Shown: positions 29,191 through 38,564, counted from the stretch's first letter. The stretch: DNA of 64,000 nucleotides from Bifidobacterium saguini DSM 23967 (GCF_000741715.1 NZ_JGZN01000006.1:221653-285652), one strand, 5' to 3'. Made by a program: numbers and translations. Notes: generated by a model from the sequence alone, not told the origin.

Positions 29191-30672
29191 ATGAAGCAGG
29201 GCTTTGACAACGCGAAGTATATTGAGCTGCAGTCCAACAACATTAGGAAGCGCATCGCGCAGTTTGGCGGCAAACTGTATTTGGAATTTGGCGGCAAACT
29301 GTTCGACGATTATCACGCTTCGCGCGTATTGCCAGGCTTCGAGCCGGACGTGAAATTCCAAATGCTCAAAAGCATGGCCAATGATGTAGAAATCGTTATC
29401 GCCATCAATGCCAATCACATTGAAAAAGCGAAAATGCGCGGCGACCTCGGTATTCCATACGACGAGGATGTGCTGCGACTCATTGACGTCTTCCGCTCCC
29501 ACGGCCTCTACGTAGGTTCAGTGGTGCTCACCCAGTATGCGGGTCAGCCTGCCGCCAACGCATACCGTCACCGTCTCGAACAGTTGGGCGTCACATGCTA
29601 TCTGCATTATCCGATCGCCGGATATCCGCACGATATCGAGCATATTGTTTCTCAAGAAGGCTACGGCAAGAACGATTACATTGAAACAAGCCGCCCACTG
29701 GTAGTCGTCACCGCGCCAGGTCCAGGTTCCGGCAAACTCGCCACATGCCTGTCCCAGCTGTACCACGAGCATCAGCGTGGCATCGAAGCCGGATACGCCA
29801 AATACGAGACGTTCCCGATTTGGAATCTGCCGCTCAACCATCCGGTGAACATCGCCTATGAAGCCGCCACCGCCGATCTCGACGATGCGAACATCATCGA
29901 CCCATTCCATCTTGAGACATACGGCAAAACCACCGTCAACTACAACCGTGACGTTGAAGCATTCCCCGTGCTCAAAGCCATGATGGAGCGAATCATGGGG
30001 GAGAGCCCATACCAAAGCCCCACCGATATGGGCGTCAATATGGCCGGCTATGCCATCGTGGATGATGACGCTTGCCGTGAAGCCTCCCGATTGGAAATCG
30101 TGCGCCGATACTTCGCTGCCGCTGAGCGCGTAAAGCGTACCGGAACTGGTGAAGAACAAGTAGAACGCTTGCGTTCAATCATGAACAAGGCTGACGTAAC
30201 GCCTAATTTGTCTCCGGCTCGAGCTGCAGCGCTTGACAAGGAAGCAGCTACAGGCGCGCCAGCCGGTGCGATGGTATTGCCGGACGGCAGTGTGGTTACT
30301 GGTAAAACCGGTGATTTGCTTGGCGCAGCCAGCGCACTGCTTATGCATGCGCTGAAAGCCGTCACTGGAGTAGACGATACGGAGCAAGTCATCGATGATG
30401 CAGCGATTGAGCCAATCTGCCAGTTGAAGACGGAACATCTCAACAGTGCAAACCGACGCCTGCATTCCGACGAAACGCTGATCGCATTATCCATCACCAG
30501 TGCCACCAGCCCGGTAGCGGCCCGCGTTATTGCCGGGCTCGAACAATTGCGCGGCTGTGATGCCTTCTTCTCAGTAATTATCTCCTCTACCGATGAGGCG
30601 CTGTACCGCAAACTCGGCATTAACGTATGCTGCGAACCCAAGTACGAGCGTGTAAGCCTGTACCACAAGTAA
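29191..30672 (+). CDS. DUF1846 family protein
   Basis: A 493-aa protein of the conserved DUF1846 family, known mainly from structural genomics; its reaction is not established. Typical segments are MKQGFDNAKYIELQSNNIRKRI at the start, LYLEFGGKLFDDYHASRVLPGFEPDVK, the P-loop-like VVVTAPGPGSGKLATCLSQLYHE (about 170-193) and FPIWNLPLNHPVNIAYEAATADLDD. The glycine-rich loop suggests nucleotide or phosphate binding, as inference. It forms a single-gene unit between the guaA terminator and its own. Confidence 0.92.
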   Translation: MKQGFDNAKYIELQSNNIRKRIAQFGGKLYLEFGGKLFDDYHASRVLPGFEPDVKFQMLKSMANDVEIVIAINANHIEKAKMRGDLGIPYDEDVLRLIDVFRSHGLYVGSVVLTQYAGQPAANAYRHRLEQLGVTCYLHYPIAGYPHDIEHIVSQEGYGKNDYIETSRPLVVVTAPGPGSGKLATCLSQLYHEHQRGIEAGYAKYETFPIWNLPLNHPVNIAYEAATADLDDANIIDPFHLETYGKTTVNYNRDVEAFPVLKAMMERIMGESPYQSPTDMGVNMAGYAIVDDDACREASRLEIVRRYFAAAERVKRTGTGEEQVERLRSIMNKADVTPNLSPARAAALDKEAATGAPAGAMVLPDGSVVTGKTGDLLGAASALLMHALKAVTGVDDTEQVIDDAAIEPICQLKTEHLNSANRRLHSDETLIALSITSATSPVAARVIAGLEQLRGCDAFFSVIISSTDEALYRKLGINVCCEPKYERVSLYHK

Positions 30673-30691
30673 GCAAATAAACAAGCAAGTT

Positions 30692-30741
30692 CAGCAAGCC
30701 CTGCGAAACCCAAATAATTCTGGGATTCGCAGGGCTTGCTG
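30692..30741 (+). terminator. Terminator of the DUF1846 gene
   Basis: 21-bp arms with one mismatch (CAGCAAGCCCTGCGAA... / ...TTCGCAGGGCTTGCTG) and an 8-nt loop. Confidence 0.85.
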
Positions 30742-30808
30742 TGTCTGTGCCTATTGATGTAATAACCAACCGAGAGAGCGACTGAAAAGAGAATAAGAGA
30801 ACAAGCCA

Positions 30809-32701
30809 GTGGCAACAGCAGTTCACGGACGTTATATAGGCGTCAATGGTATTAAAGGTTTGGCAATTATCGCCATCGTGCTATATCACACACAACAGCA
30901 AATGCTGCCAGGCGGATTCTACGGCGTCGATGTATTCTTCACCATTTCAGGATTTTTGATTGGCATAAGCCTACTGCGGTCGCTATTCAACACCGGCTCA
31001 CTGCGCCTTGACCGATACATTACTAAACGCGCCGCGCGACTCTACCCAGCACTGTTCTTCATGGTTCCCATCATGGTATCTGTGGGATGGTTGTACGACC
31101 ATGACATTCTAGTATCCATACGCAACCAAATCATCACAGTGTTGTTGGGCTGCTATAACTGGTACGCCATCGCAGGTGGGCAAAGCTATTTTGACCAGAT
31201 GAACCCGCAGGTATTCCGCCATTTATGGTTCATCAGCGTGCTGATGCAGTTCTACGTTATTGTGCCGCTGATTACATGGCTAATGTGGCGGATTCGCCGG
31301 GCGAGTGCTGTTTGTATTCCATTGATACTAGCTGCTATAAGCGGTGTGCTGATGTGGGTGCTGTACACGCCTGGTGCCGATCCCACGCGCGTGTACTTCG
31401 GTACGGATACCCATGGGTTTGGATTAATGCTGGGCGTTGCCTTGGCTTGGCTGGTTATTCGTTATGAACAGCGGCATCCACGCTTACCGCGAATCGTTCG
31501 CACTGTACCGTATCCAGATGGCACATCTGTGCCTGTTGCCTTGCCCAAAGTGCCTCAGCCGATACGCATTCGCATGTGGAGGGCTATTGCTCCTCTGCTC
31601 GCTTTCATTAGCTTGGTTATTCTTGTTGTGATGACTATTGCCGGAAAGCAGAATGATTTTGCTTTCCGCGGCGGCATCATGCTTGCCAGCGTGCTCGCGG
31701 TCGTGCTGATTGCAGGAACAATTTGCGAGGATTCCTGGATGCAGGATCTGATGGTGTTCCTGCCGCTCGCAGGTTTAGGCAAATACTCATACGGCATTTA
31801 TCTATGGCATTGGCCGCTGTGGATCGTGTCCCTTGCCGTAGCACCGCAAATAATACCGGCGCGCGGACCTTGGCCATTACTCATGACTGCCATATTGACA
31901 GCGATTGCTGCAACTGCATCATGGATTCTGGTGGAGCGTCCGGCAGGTGTCCGTTCGGCACTGTTCGTTATTCTGCCAATTCACAACGCCACGCCAGGGC
32001 ATATTGTTCGCGCGGTGATAGTGGATGTGCTTGTAGCCGTATCGGTATTCGGCTGCGTGCAAGGTGTGGCTCATGCTCCAACGCAAACCGTTATGCAGCA
32101 GGAGCTTGAGGAACAGGCCAGACGATTGGAAGCGGAACAGCAACGCACAGGCGATTTGCTGCGCAATGATGTTCCTGAACCACCACAGCCGCCTCAGCCT
32201 CGATACACCATGCCTACAGGCGATCAGATTACAGCTGTCGGTGATTCTGTGATGCTGGCATCTTCGCAAGGCCTATCAGCAGTGTTTCCCGGCATTCAGA
32301 TTGATGCTGATGTGTCCCGTTCGATGATTGCGGGTGCCAGCATCATCAAGAATGATGTTGCATCCGGTACGTTGCGCCAATGGGTGTTTGTTGGTTTAGG
32401 TACCAATACCGCCGCCAATACTGGGCAGTTGGATACTATTTATAACCAGCTAGGTCCAGATCGCATTATGGTGCTCATTAACGCGCATGGTGATCGTTCT
32501 TGGATCGGTCCTACTAACCAAGTGTTGTCTGACTATGCCAATGCGCATAACAACAATGTGATATTGGTCGACTGGGATGCCGCAGCGAACGCGAATCCTC
32601 AAGTATTGGGCTCCGATGGAATTCACCCGAAGGGCGGTAGCGACCTGTATGCGCAGACCGTCAAACAGACCATATCTGATTGGATCGCCAATACTCATTA
32701 A
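30809..32701 (+). CDS. OafA/YrhL-type membrane acyltransferase with C-terminal SGNH domain
   Basis: A 630-aa two-part enzyme. The N-terminal acyltransferase-3 domain has about ten membrane helices; the family His is in IVLYHTQQQM and the signature GGFYGVDVFFTISGFLI follows. The C-terminal SGNH-like domain (about 470-628) shows GDSVM (Ser), VFVGLGTN (Asn) and SDGIHPKG (Asp-His). This is the layout of OatA-like enzymes that O-acetylate peptidoglycan or other surface glycans, passing the acyl group to an outward-facing esterase domain. The start is a GTG with a weak AGAGA ribosome site. Confidence 0.9.
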   Translation: MATAVHGRYIGVNGIKGLAIIAIVLYHTQQQMLPGGFYGVDVFFTISGFLIGISLLRSLFNTGSLRLDRYITKRAARLYPALFFMVPIMVSVGWLYDHDILVSIRNQIITVLLGCYNWYAIAGGQSYFDQMNPQVFRHLWFISVLMQFYVIVPLITWLMWRIRRASAVCIPLILAAISGVLMWVLYTPGADPTRVYFGTDTHGFGLMLGVALAWLVIRYEQRHPRLPRIVRTVPYPDGTSVPVALPKVPQPIRIRMWRAIAPLLAFISLVILVVMTIAGKQNDFAFRGGIMLASVLAVVLIAGTICEDSWMQDLMVFLPLAGLGKYSYGIYLWHWPLWIVSLAVAPQIIPARGPWPLLMTAILTAIAATASWILVERPAGVRSALFVILPIHNATPGHIVRAVIVDVLVAVSVFGCVQGVAHAPTQTVMQQELEEQARRLEAEQQRTGDLLRNDVPEPPQPPQPRYTMPTGDQITAVGDSVMLASSQGLSAVFPGIQIDADVSRSMIAGASIIKNDVASGTLRQWVFVGLGTNTAANTGQLDTIYNQLGPDRIMVLINAHGDRSWIGPTNQVLSDYANAHNNNVILVDWDAAANANPQVLGSDGIHPKGGSDLYAQTVKQTISDWIANTH

Positions 32702-32812
32702 CCGGCTGTATGCACAGTTGGTAAACAGTAGGCGACGCAGCTGTGTATCCCAGTCGCCAAGAGCAGCTATGCTTAGGATTTGCATCAGCGAGACCACACG
32801 TTGGGAGTAATG

Positions 32813-33832
32813 GTGAGCGCAATCCTTGAAGGAAAGCCTGATAAGAACCTGATTCTCGTTACGGGAAGAATTCATCCGAAATTGGCCGAAGATGTTGCAC
32901 AGCAACTCGGCATCGATCTGCTGGAAACCACGGCATACGATTTCGCCAACGGCGAGATGTACGTGCGTTACACCGAATCGGTCCGTGGTGCGGATGTTTT
33001 CGTCCTGCAAAGCCACTATCAGCCGATTAACAAGGCCATTATGGAACAGCTCATCATGATTGATGCGCTGAAGCGTGCCTCCGCACGCTCCATCACAGCC
33101 GTATGCCCGCTGGTCGGTTATTCCCGCCAGGATAAGAAGCACCGCGGCCGTGAGCCAATTTCCTGCCGTCTGATTTTCGACCTGCTCAAGACCGCAGGCG
33201 CAGACCGCATCATGTCCGTCGACCTTCATGCCGCACAGTCTCAGGGCTTCTTCGACGGCCCGGTCGATCATCTGATCGCCATGCCTGTGCTGGTTGATTA
33301 CATTCGCGATCGTTTCCAGGGCCAGCTCGATAACGTTGCTGTCGTTTCCCCGGATGCCGGTCGTATCCGCGTTGCAGAGCAGTGGGCTCAGCGCCTTGGC
33401 GGCGGCCCGCTCGCCTTCGTGCACAAGACACGCGATATTACGCGCCCGAACCAGGCTGTAGCCAACCGCGTGGTTGGTGACGTCAAGGGCAAGGATTGTG
33501 TGCTCGTGGATGATTTGATCGACACTGCTGGCACCATCGCCGGCGCATGCCACGTACTGCAGGATGCCGGCGCAAAGTCGGTGACCGTAGTCGCCACGCA
33601 CGGCGTACTGTCTGGCCCTGCAGTGGAGCGCCTGAAGAATTGCGGCGCTCGCGAAGTAGTGCTTACCGACACGGTTCCGATTCCAGAAGAGAAGCGTTGG
33701 GATGGTCTGACTGTGCTGTCCATCGCGCCACTCCTGGCCAGCGCCATTCGCGCGGTCTTCGAGGACGGTTCTGTTGCCGAATTGTTCGATACCTACCCGG
33801 AACACCACGGTCAGGGCTTCCTGTTCGCGTGA
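32813..33832 (+). CDS. prs: Ribose-phosphate pyrophosphokinase (PRPP synthetase)
   Basis: Makes PRPP from ribose 5-phosphate and ATP for nucleotide, His, Trp and NAD synthesis. The 339-aa protein has FANGEMYVRYTESVRGADVFVLQSH, the flexible loop with YSRQDKKHRGREPIS, VVSPDAGRIRVAEQWA and the PRPP loop DCVLVDDLIDTAGTIAGA. The GTG at 32,813 (VSAILEGKPDKN) is preferred because GGGAG lies 5 nt away; the ATG at 32,810 is only 2 nt from it. It is the last clear chromosomal protein gene before the accessory region. Confidence 0.96.
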   Translation: MSAILEGKPDKNLILVTGRIHPKLAEDVAQQLGIDLLETTAYDFANGEMYVRYTESVRGADVFVLQSHYQPINKAIMEQLIMIDALKRASARSITAVCPLVGYSRQDKKHRGREPISCRLIFDLLKTAGADRIMSVDLHAAQSQGFFDGPVDHLIAMPVLVDYIRDRFQGQLDNVAVVSPDAGRIRVAEQWAQRLGGGPLAFVHKTRDITRPNQAVANRVVGDVKGKDCVLVDDLIDTAGTIAGACHVLQDAGAKSVTVVATHGVLSGPAVERLKNCGAREVVLTDTVPIPEEKRWDGLTVLSIAPLLASAIRAVFEDGSVAELFDTYPEHHGQGFLFA

Positions 33833-33922
33833 CGCATCGGCTATCGGCGAACGCGCGAATGGTCGCGATGCTGCTTCGTGAAACAAGCAATATTACGGTA
33901 GACACGACGCGACATGGCGGCG

Positions 33923-34531
33923 TCATTCGACAAATGCCGAATATATGGTATAAATGAACACTTGTGGGTGAAAAACCCACGATTCCCCCATGGTGTAATG
34001 GCAGCACACGGGTCTTTGGAACCCTTTGTCTTGGTTCGAGTCCAGGTGGGGGAGCTCAAAACGGTTCCGAGGTGAACGCCTCAGGACCGCGCATGGCCCC
34101 GGGAAATCGAGGTCGTAAGGCATCACGAGAGCGCGTGGACCGGTAGCGGCCCCGCGCTCTTTTCCGTTCTCGGGGTCATCAGGCTTCACGATGTAGCGAG
34201 GCCCGGCAGCACCGGCAAGCTGTGCATTATCAGGTGCGACATCATGTCGCACCTGATAATGCGATTGACTTCCGTTGCTGATGATGGAAAGCGGCATGAC
34301 AAGTTCCGCTACCGAAATATCAAAGAAATCTGCGGCATTGGCTATATCGGACATAGTCCAATCCGTCCTCCGGTTGATTTTTCGGCTTAATCCGCTCTGG
34401 GCTATTCCGAGCTTTTCCGCAAAATCTTCTTGCCTCGTTGAATAGGCGGCCATAAGTATTCTTATATTCTTCGTCACAGTGTCCTGCAGTTGCAGTGCTG
34501 CCTGAGAATTAACCTGACTAGAAATCTTCAT
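33923..34531 (-). CDS. XRE-family regulator with an extended C-terminus
   Basis: Residues about 15-80 form a Cro/C1-type helix-turn-helix (NIRILMAAYSTRQEDFAEKLGIAQSGLSRKINRRTDWTMSDIANAADFFDISVAELV). After about residue 85 the frame runs through a 39-bp palindrome and then antisense through the whole tRNA-Gln, so the C-terminal 115 residues look non-native. No stop occurs earlier. The start overlaps a palindrome that includes its -10 box, with no ribosome site, so it may be leaderless and self-regulated. It is divergent from a second XRE gene; together they resemble a lysogeny-type switch. Confidence 0.65.
   Translation of the reverse strand: MKISSQVNSQAALQLQDTVTKNIRILMAAYSTRQEDFAEKLGIAQSGLSRKINRRTDWTMSDIANAADFFDISVAELVMPLSIISNGSQSHYQVRHDVAPDNAQLAGAAGPRYIVKPDDPENGKERGAATGPRALVMPYDLDFPGPCAVLRRSPRNRFELPHLDSNQDKGFQRPVCCHYTMGESWVFHPQVFIYTIYSAFVE
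33984..34054 (+). tRNA. tRNA-Gln (TTG), probable attachment site of the element
   Basis: Perfect acceptor stem TCCCCCA/TGGGGGA, D arm with GGTGTAATGGCAGC, anticodon loop CTTTGGA giving TTG, and T arm around GTTCGAGTC. A 6-bp hairpin (33,964-33,980) lies directly upstream. The gene stands exactly at the change from housekeeping genes to dense accessory genes, which makes its 3' half the likely attB/attL; no second copy of the 3' end is visible in the window. Confidence 0.95.
34224..34262. repeat. 39-bp palindromic repeat, copy 1
   Basis: Perfect 19-bp arms (GCATTATCAGGTGCGACAT and its complement) around one C. Copy 2 (42,022) differs only at the central base; copy 3 (42,098) is related. It lies inside the minus-strand XRE frame. 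Confidence 0.92.
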
Positions 34532-34604
34532 ACTTATATTTTATATAAGTACTTTTGAATAATCCACTCTAAGTGCTAGTCTTATGCGTATGGCGCATAA
34601 GACT
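34532..34604. promoter_or_regulatory. Operator palindromes between two divergent XRE genes
   Basis: ACTTATAT-TTT-ATATAAGT (34,532-34,550) abuts the minus-strand start and includes a TATAAAAT-like -10. AGTCTTATGCG-TATGG-CGCATAAGACT (34,578-34,604, 11-bp arms) spans the plus-strand start codon. Both look like autoregulatory sites; the second could also fold in the mRNA and hide the start. Confidence 0.65.
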
Positions 34605-34856
34605 GTTACAAGTAATAGAATCGATGTTCTGAGAAAACAGAAGGAGATGACACAAGAGGAGCTGGCGAATTGTTTGGGAGTCAAGCAGGCGTCTATTTCT
34701 AGGAAGCTTGCAGGTGTGATTCCGTTCAGTGTGCAGGAAGTGAAAGCTTGTGTATCTATTTTTCATACGTCGGCTGACTATTTGTATGGGTTATCCGACA
34801 TTCCAGACGAGCGTAGTGACATGAACCCGAGAGAGACCGGTCCCGAATATGAGTGA
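34584..34856 (+). CDS. XRE-family regulator
   Basis: A 90-aa Cro/C1-type protein with the helix-turn-helix at about residues 9-60 (VLRKQKEMTQEELANCLGVKQASISRKLAGVIPFSVQEVKACVSIFHTSADYLYGL). It is probably the Cro-like partner of the divergent regulator. The start lies in a palindrome, and ATG at 34,590 is an alternative. It overlaps the next gene by 8 bp, so the two form an operon. Confidence 0.85.
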   Translation: MRMAHKTVTSNRIDVLRKQKEMTQEELANCLGVKQASISRKLAGVIPFSVQEVKACVSIFHTSADYLYGLSDIPDERSDMNPRETGPEYE

Positions 34857-35289
34857 GAGAGTGCTGTGGATTCGCCTGTATGTGACCGGACCTACTCCAT
34901 CGTCGGGCGAGGTCGTGGGGCTGCGCATTGAAAATCGTCAGATTCACAGGGTGCTGTTTGATGCTTTTTTCCGGCCATCCGCCGAGCGGGAATGGGATAT
35001 GCTCCCGACCGAGAATGGCGTCGTGGATTTGCGCGACAGGCTTCATATCAGCATCTACATCACGCCCATCGAACTGATTCTTTCCCAGGCCACCATAATC
35101 CGGGGCGACTGCGTAGAACGAGACCTGATGTTCCTCCAGGCAGCAGGGATTCACATAGAGAAGCCGGTAGTAGCGCGAAGCATACAAGCCGAGCATAGAA
35201 GAAGACTTGCGCAAGGGATTGCCGTCCCCGCGCACACCCAGGAGCTGGATTGCCGTCCAATCCCGGGCGCACTGGAAACCATCCAATAA
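34849..35289 (+). CDS. Hypothetical protein, cotranscribed with the XRE gene
   Basis: Not recognised. The 146-aa product starts MSERVLWIRLYVTG and is predicted to be soluble and mixed alpha/beta, without Cys pairs, signal or membrane segment. The 8-bp overlap with the regulator gene suggests translational coupling. Confidence 0.6.
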   Translation: MSERVLWIRLYVTGPTPSSGEVVGLRIENRQIHRVLFDAFFRPSAEREWDMLPTENGVVDLRDRLHISIYITPIELILSQATIIRGDCVERDLMFLQAAGIHIEKPVVARSIQAEHRRRLAQGIAVPAHTQELDCRPIPGALETIQ

Positions 35290-35334
35290 CCCAATTCCAT
35301 CCAAGAACCCAGAGAGCAGAGAGAAACCAGAATG

Positions 35335-35814
35335 TCAGATAAGAATATCCGACAGCAGCCCCGCCGCGGTCTCGCGGCGGGTGCCTGCCACCGTGAGTAC
35401 GACCTCGGACGCAAAGCTGCGTCCATCGTCCGACATGGCATCAGCCAGTATCAGAGCGGAGGAGAAACCAGGGTCACGCAATTCCTTCGAAGTGATCCCG
35501 ATGGACAACGCCCAACGGACGCCGTCATCGAACGCGAGATCGGAGCCAACCGTGTAAGGACGAACAAAGGCGCCTCCGGAAATCACGTCACGGTAAGCCA
35601 TCCACGCAAGGGATGCACGCTCTCGGAGGGGAAGACAGCCGCGACCCTCAAGCAGATTCCCATACATAAGACCTGTGACGGCAAGCTGCGTGGAAGTCGG
35701 CTCGTGATAGGCGGCGATAACACCCTGAAGCCAATCGCGGCGACGGAACTCAAGCCCGTGGAGTCCCCGGCGCTTGAGAACGGAGACGAAGCCCGCGTCC
35801 GAGGAATCCTTCAT
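35335..35814 (-). CDS. Hypothetical protein (strand uncertain)
   Basis: A 159-aa frame with natural-looking composition and codon use (LAVTGLMYGNLLEGRGCLPLRERASLAWMAYRDVI...). Family not recognised. The opposite strand holds an overlapping 191-aa frame (35,332-35,907) with AGAGAG upstream but a low-complexity, poorly folded-looking product, so I prefer the minus strand. No strong ribosome site precedes either. Confidence 0.5.
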   Translation of the reverse strand: MKDSSDAGFVSVLKRRGLHGLEFRRRDWLQGVIAAYHEPTSTQLAVTGLMYGNLLEGRGCLPLRERASLAWMAYRDVISGGAFVRPYTVGSDLAFDDGVRWALSIGITSKELRDPGFSSALILADAMSDDGRSFASEVVLTVAGTRRETAAGLLSDILI

Positions 35815-35914
35815 GATGACCGCCGATCAATAGACGTAAACGATATCCAGTTAACCAGCCCACATGACTGCAATCCGATATCGGAGTCTGAGAACGGAAG
35901 CGGATAAAAAGAAT

Positions 35915-35946
35915 GCCCTCACATGAATTGCCGTTCACGTGAGGGC
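35915..35946 (-). terminator. Hairpin in the 35.8-36.1 kb gap
   Basis: Arms GCCCTCACATGAA / TTCACGTGAGGGC (13 bp, one G-T) with a T5 run on the minus-strand side. A smaller hairpin, AACCGGA-CGAA-TCCGGTT, lies at 35,983-36,000. The rest of the 298-bp gap shows no gene and probably holds the promoter of the following operon. Confidence 0.6.
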
Positions 35947-36112
35947 GATGGTCCCATCCTTTAACCCATTTGCATTGCCCCTAACCGGACGAATCCGGTT
36001 CGGGAGAGGAACCAAACCAACCCGATGAAGAGGAGCCGCCTCCGAGAAAACCGATCGAACAGAAACCTCAATCAATCACATCGAAAGCAAAAACCACTAT
36101 CAAAGGATCAGC

Positions 36113-37336
36113 ATGACCAATTCTTACATCAACCCCACCCAGCAGTCCACCGATAAGAACGAATATTCACAGGAAGCGTCCGCAATGCAGGACGTGGAAA
36201 TCGTGGACGCCGACCTCGTCGAGAATGACGAGGAGCAAGGGGCCCCGGAACCCATCCGTATCATCGAACAGCCCGAACCTCAGGAGCTCACGGTCGGTGA
36301 CGCTGTCATCGAATACGCGCAGAATACTCTGCCGGTAAGCGTCGGGGAGAATGTATTCGGAAGCCGATTCACCCGAGAAGAAGCGGAAAAACTCATCGCC
36401 GACATCCAAGAGCAACTGTACGAGACCGCTAAATCACAGCAGAAGCTACATGAATCAATCAATGAGGCATTCAACGGCCGAGCATGGATCGCCCTTGGGT
36501 ATGAACGGGGAGAAGCCGGCTGGCTCAAGATGTGCAAGGAAAAGTTCACCCCAGACGCGATTCGTTTCACCGTGCAGCAACGCACCAACCTGGTCCTCTC
36601 CTTCCAGACAGACCCCATCAGCAACCGCGCACTGGCAGGCGCATTAGGCGTTACCGAAATAACAGTACGACGCGCGTTGAAACAAACGGCAGCGTCCCGT
36701 CAGGCAAACAAGCCTAAGCCGATTGTTGGGTCGGATGGTAAGCGTTACACGGTCAAGGAACTTTCCGATTCCGAACGTCGGGAGCTTGACGCGAAGATCT
36801 ACGACATGAACATGCCCAAGGACGAGGGCGGCCAGGGCATGACCCAACAGGAGATCGCGGCGAAACTCGACATGGCGCAATCCACGGTCTGCGCGTCGAT
36901 CAAGCGAGAGAACACGCGCCGCATGAGCGAGGGACTCAAGGAGATAACCCCGGCGGCCGGAGTTTCGGAAGAGGTCGGCATGATAGACGACGACCAGCAG
37001 CTCGATGTGGACGCGCCAGCCATCAGCATCGATGACCGCTACTTCATGGACGCATTCCGCCAGGTGGCCTCCACCGCAGCCTCCAGCTTCCAGCAGCTCG
37101 TGGAATTCATGAGCGGCGACCAATGGCAGCCAGGCACGGAAACCGTGGACATGATCATGGACCGCAGCAGCGACGACATGACCAGCATCCTCTCGAACAT
37201 CTGCACATACCTCAGACTCCTCGACAAGGACATCGACGAACTCTGGCCGGATGACGAGGACGGATCCAACCCCGAACAGGACGAGGTGATCAACCTGTTC
37301 GAACAGATCTTCACGGTCGCCAAGGAAATCGCCTGA
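36113..37336 (+). CDS. DNA-binding protein with two helix-turn-helix motifs
   Basis: A 407-aa protein with an acidic, disordered N-terminus (1-75), a helical region, a first HTH at about residues 168-190 (ISNRALAGALGVTEITVRRALK), a GSDGKRYTVK segment and a second HTH at about 245-270 (MTQQEIAAKLDMAQSTVCASIKREN). The C-terminal third is acidic. The layout recalls KorB/ParB-like regulators of actinobacterial mobile elements, but no ParB nuclease motif is seen. Position at the head of the replication operon suggests a control or partition role (inference). AAAGGA precedes the ATG. Confidence 0.65.
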   Translation: MTNSYINPTQQSTDKNEYSQEASAMQDVEIVDADLVENDEEQGAPEPIRIIEQPEPQELTVGDAVIEYAQNTLPVSVGENVFGSRFTREEAEKLIADIQEQLYETAKSQQKLHESINEAFNGRAWIALGYERGEAGWLKMCKEKFTPDAIRFTVQQRTNLVLSFQTDPISNRALAGALGVTEITVRRALKQTAASRQANKPKPIVGSDGKRYTVKELSDSERRELDAKIYDMNMPKDEGGQGMTQQEIAAKLDMAQSTVCASIKRENTRRMSEGLKEITPAAGVSEEVGMIDDDQQLDVDAPAISIDDRYFMDAFRQVASTAASSFQQLVEFMSGDQWQPGTETVDMIMDRSSDDMTSILSNICTYLRLLDKDIDELWPDDEDGSNPEQDEVINLFEQIFTVAKEIA

Positions 37337-37398
37337 ACGAAACCAGAAGCGGGAACACAACCCCCGAGGACAGACGGGGCAGTTAGGAGAGACCAATC

Positions 37399-38520
37399 AT
37401 GAACAAGCAGAACAAGACCAGGACCACCGGAAGCGTGAGCATGCTGCCCGGCGTCACCGTGGGCGTTATGATCGCGATCATCGCGTTCGTCCTATCATTC
37501 GACGCGCTACGGCTCGTGTTCGTGGCCAGCGGCATCAACCCGATGCTCTCATGGGGAGGACCACTTTGCGTGGACGGAACGATCCTCCTGTGCACATGGG
37601 CCACATGGGGATTCCGAAAAGGACACATCCGCGGCCGCTGGTACCCCTGGGCGGGACTGGTCATGTTCAGCCTGTTCAGCGTGACAGGCAACGCATTGCA
37701 CGCGTGGCTCAACGCAGGCGGCAGGCTCCCCATGTGGGGAGCTCCCGCGATCATGAGCATCCCGCCCATCGCGCTCCTCTACTCGACGCACCTGATCGTC
37801 ATTATCGCAGGCGACCGGCAGGACAAGATCACCCGGGCCATCAACGACATGACGGACACCGATGCCGACCCTGAACCCTCCATAGTGAAAAACACCACCA
37901 CTGAGCCCGAGAAGCCGTTCAAGTCGGTCGAAGAAGAGAAACGCACAGTGTCAAGCGGAAGCCTCACGGCGGAAAACGAACCCGACGTCGTGGATGACCT
38001 GTTCGCACGGTTCGAACCCATGGCCAATACGCCGCACGATGTGGAGGACCGTCCGTTCGACCAGGAACGACACCAGACGAGTGAACCGCTCATCCAACCC
38101 CAGCCACGCATCATGGCCCGCATACCCGAACCCGAACCGGAACATGAAACCGTCCAATCCGAAACGTCGACGGAACCTAAGCCCGAAACGGAAGCAACGA
38201 GCATTCCGGTGCAGCCAAGCGGAAAACCGGTCAGGAAGAACACGAAGCGCGAAAACAGCGCACGCGAGACCGAGACGCGCGACGCCGCCGCAGCAGGAGA
38301 GGGGAGCGGGAACCCTTCCGGTGATGCCGGCCCAAAAGCCCCGGACGCTCCTGAACTCGGGTTCGACCCCGAACCATGGCGCCAATGGGCCCGGGACATG
38401 AAACAGCAGGGCCTGCCGGTAACCGCCACCACAGCCCACGAGAACGGGCCGGCAACCAGCCTGAGAACCGCGAAACGCCGTCTGGCGGACCTGCGCAAGG
38501 TCTGGCCCGACGAGTTTTGA
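37399..38520 (+). CDS. DUF2637-type membrane protein
   Basis: A 373-aa protein with four N-terminal membrane helices (about residues 10-135) in the DUF2637 pattern (FVLSFDALRLVFVASGINPMLSWGGPLCVDGTILLCTW, then FSLFSVTGNALHAWLN). Proteins of this type occur in conjugative plasmids and ICEs of actinobacteria next to replication and transfer genes. The cytosolic C-terminus is long, Pro/Glu-rich and ends in a likely winged-helix/HTH (WARDMKQQGLPVTATTAHENGPATSLRTAKRRLADLRKVW). AGGAG lies 11 nt before the ATG. Confidence 0.75.
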   Translation: MNKQNKTRTTGSVSMLPGVTVGVMIAIIAFVLSFDALRLVFVASGINPMLSWGGPLCVDGTILLCTWATWGFRKGHIRGRWYPWAGLVMFSLFSVTGNALHAWLNAGGRLPMWGAPAIMSIPPIALLYSTHLIVIIAGDRQDKITRAINDMTDTDADPEPSIVKNTTTEPEKPFKSVEEEKRTVSSGSLTAENEPDVVDDLFARFEPMANTPHDVEDRPFDQERHQTSEPLIQPQPRIMARIPEPEPEHETVQSETSTEPKPETEATSIPVQPSGKPVRKNTKRENSARETETRDAAAAGEGSGNPSGDAGPKAPDAPELGFDPEPWRQWARDMKQQGLPVTATTAHENGPATSLRTAKRRLADLRKVWPDEF

Positions 38521-38564
38521 CACAGAAAAAACAATCCATCGATCCCACCGGGAAGTGATCGGTC

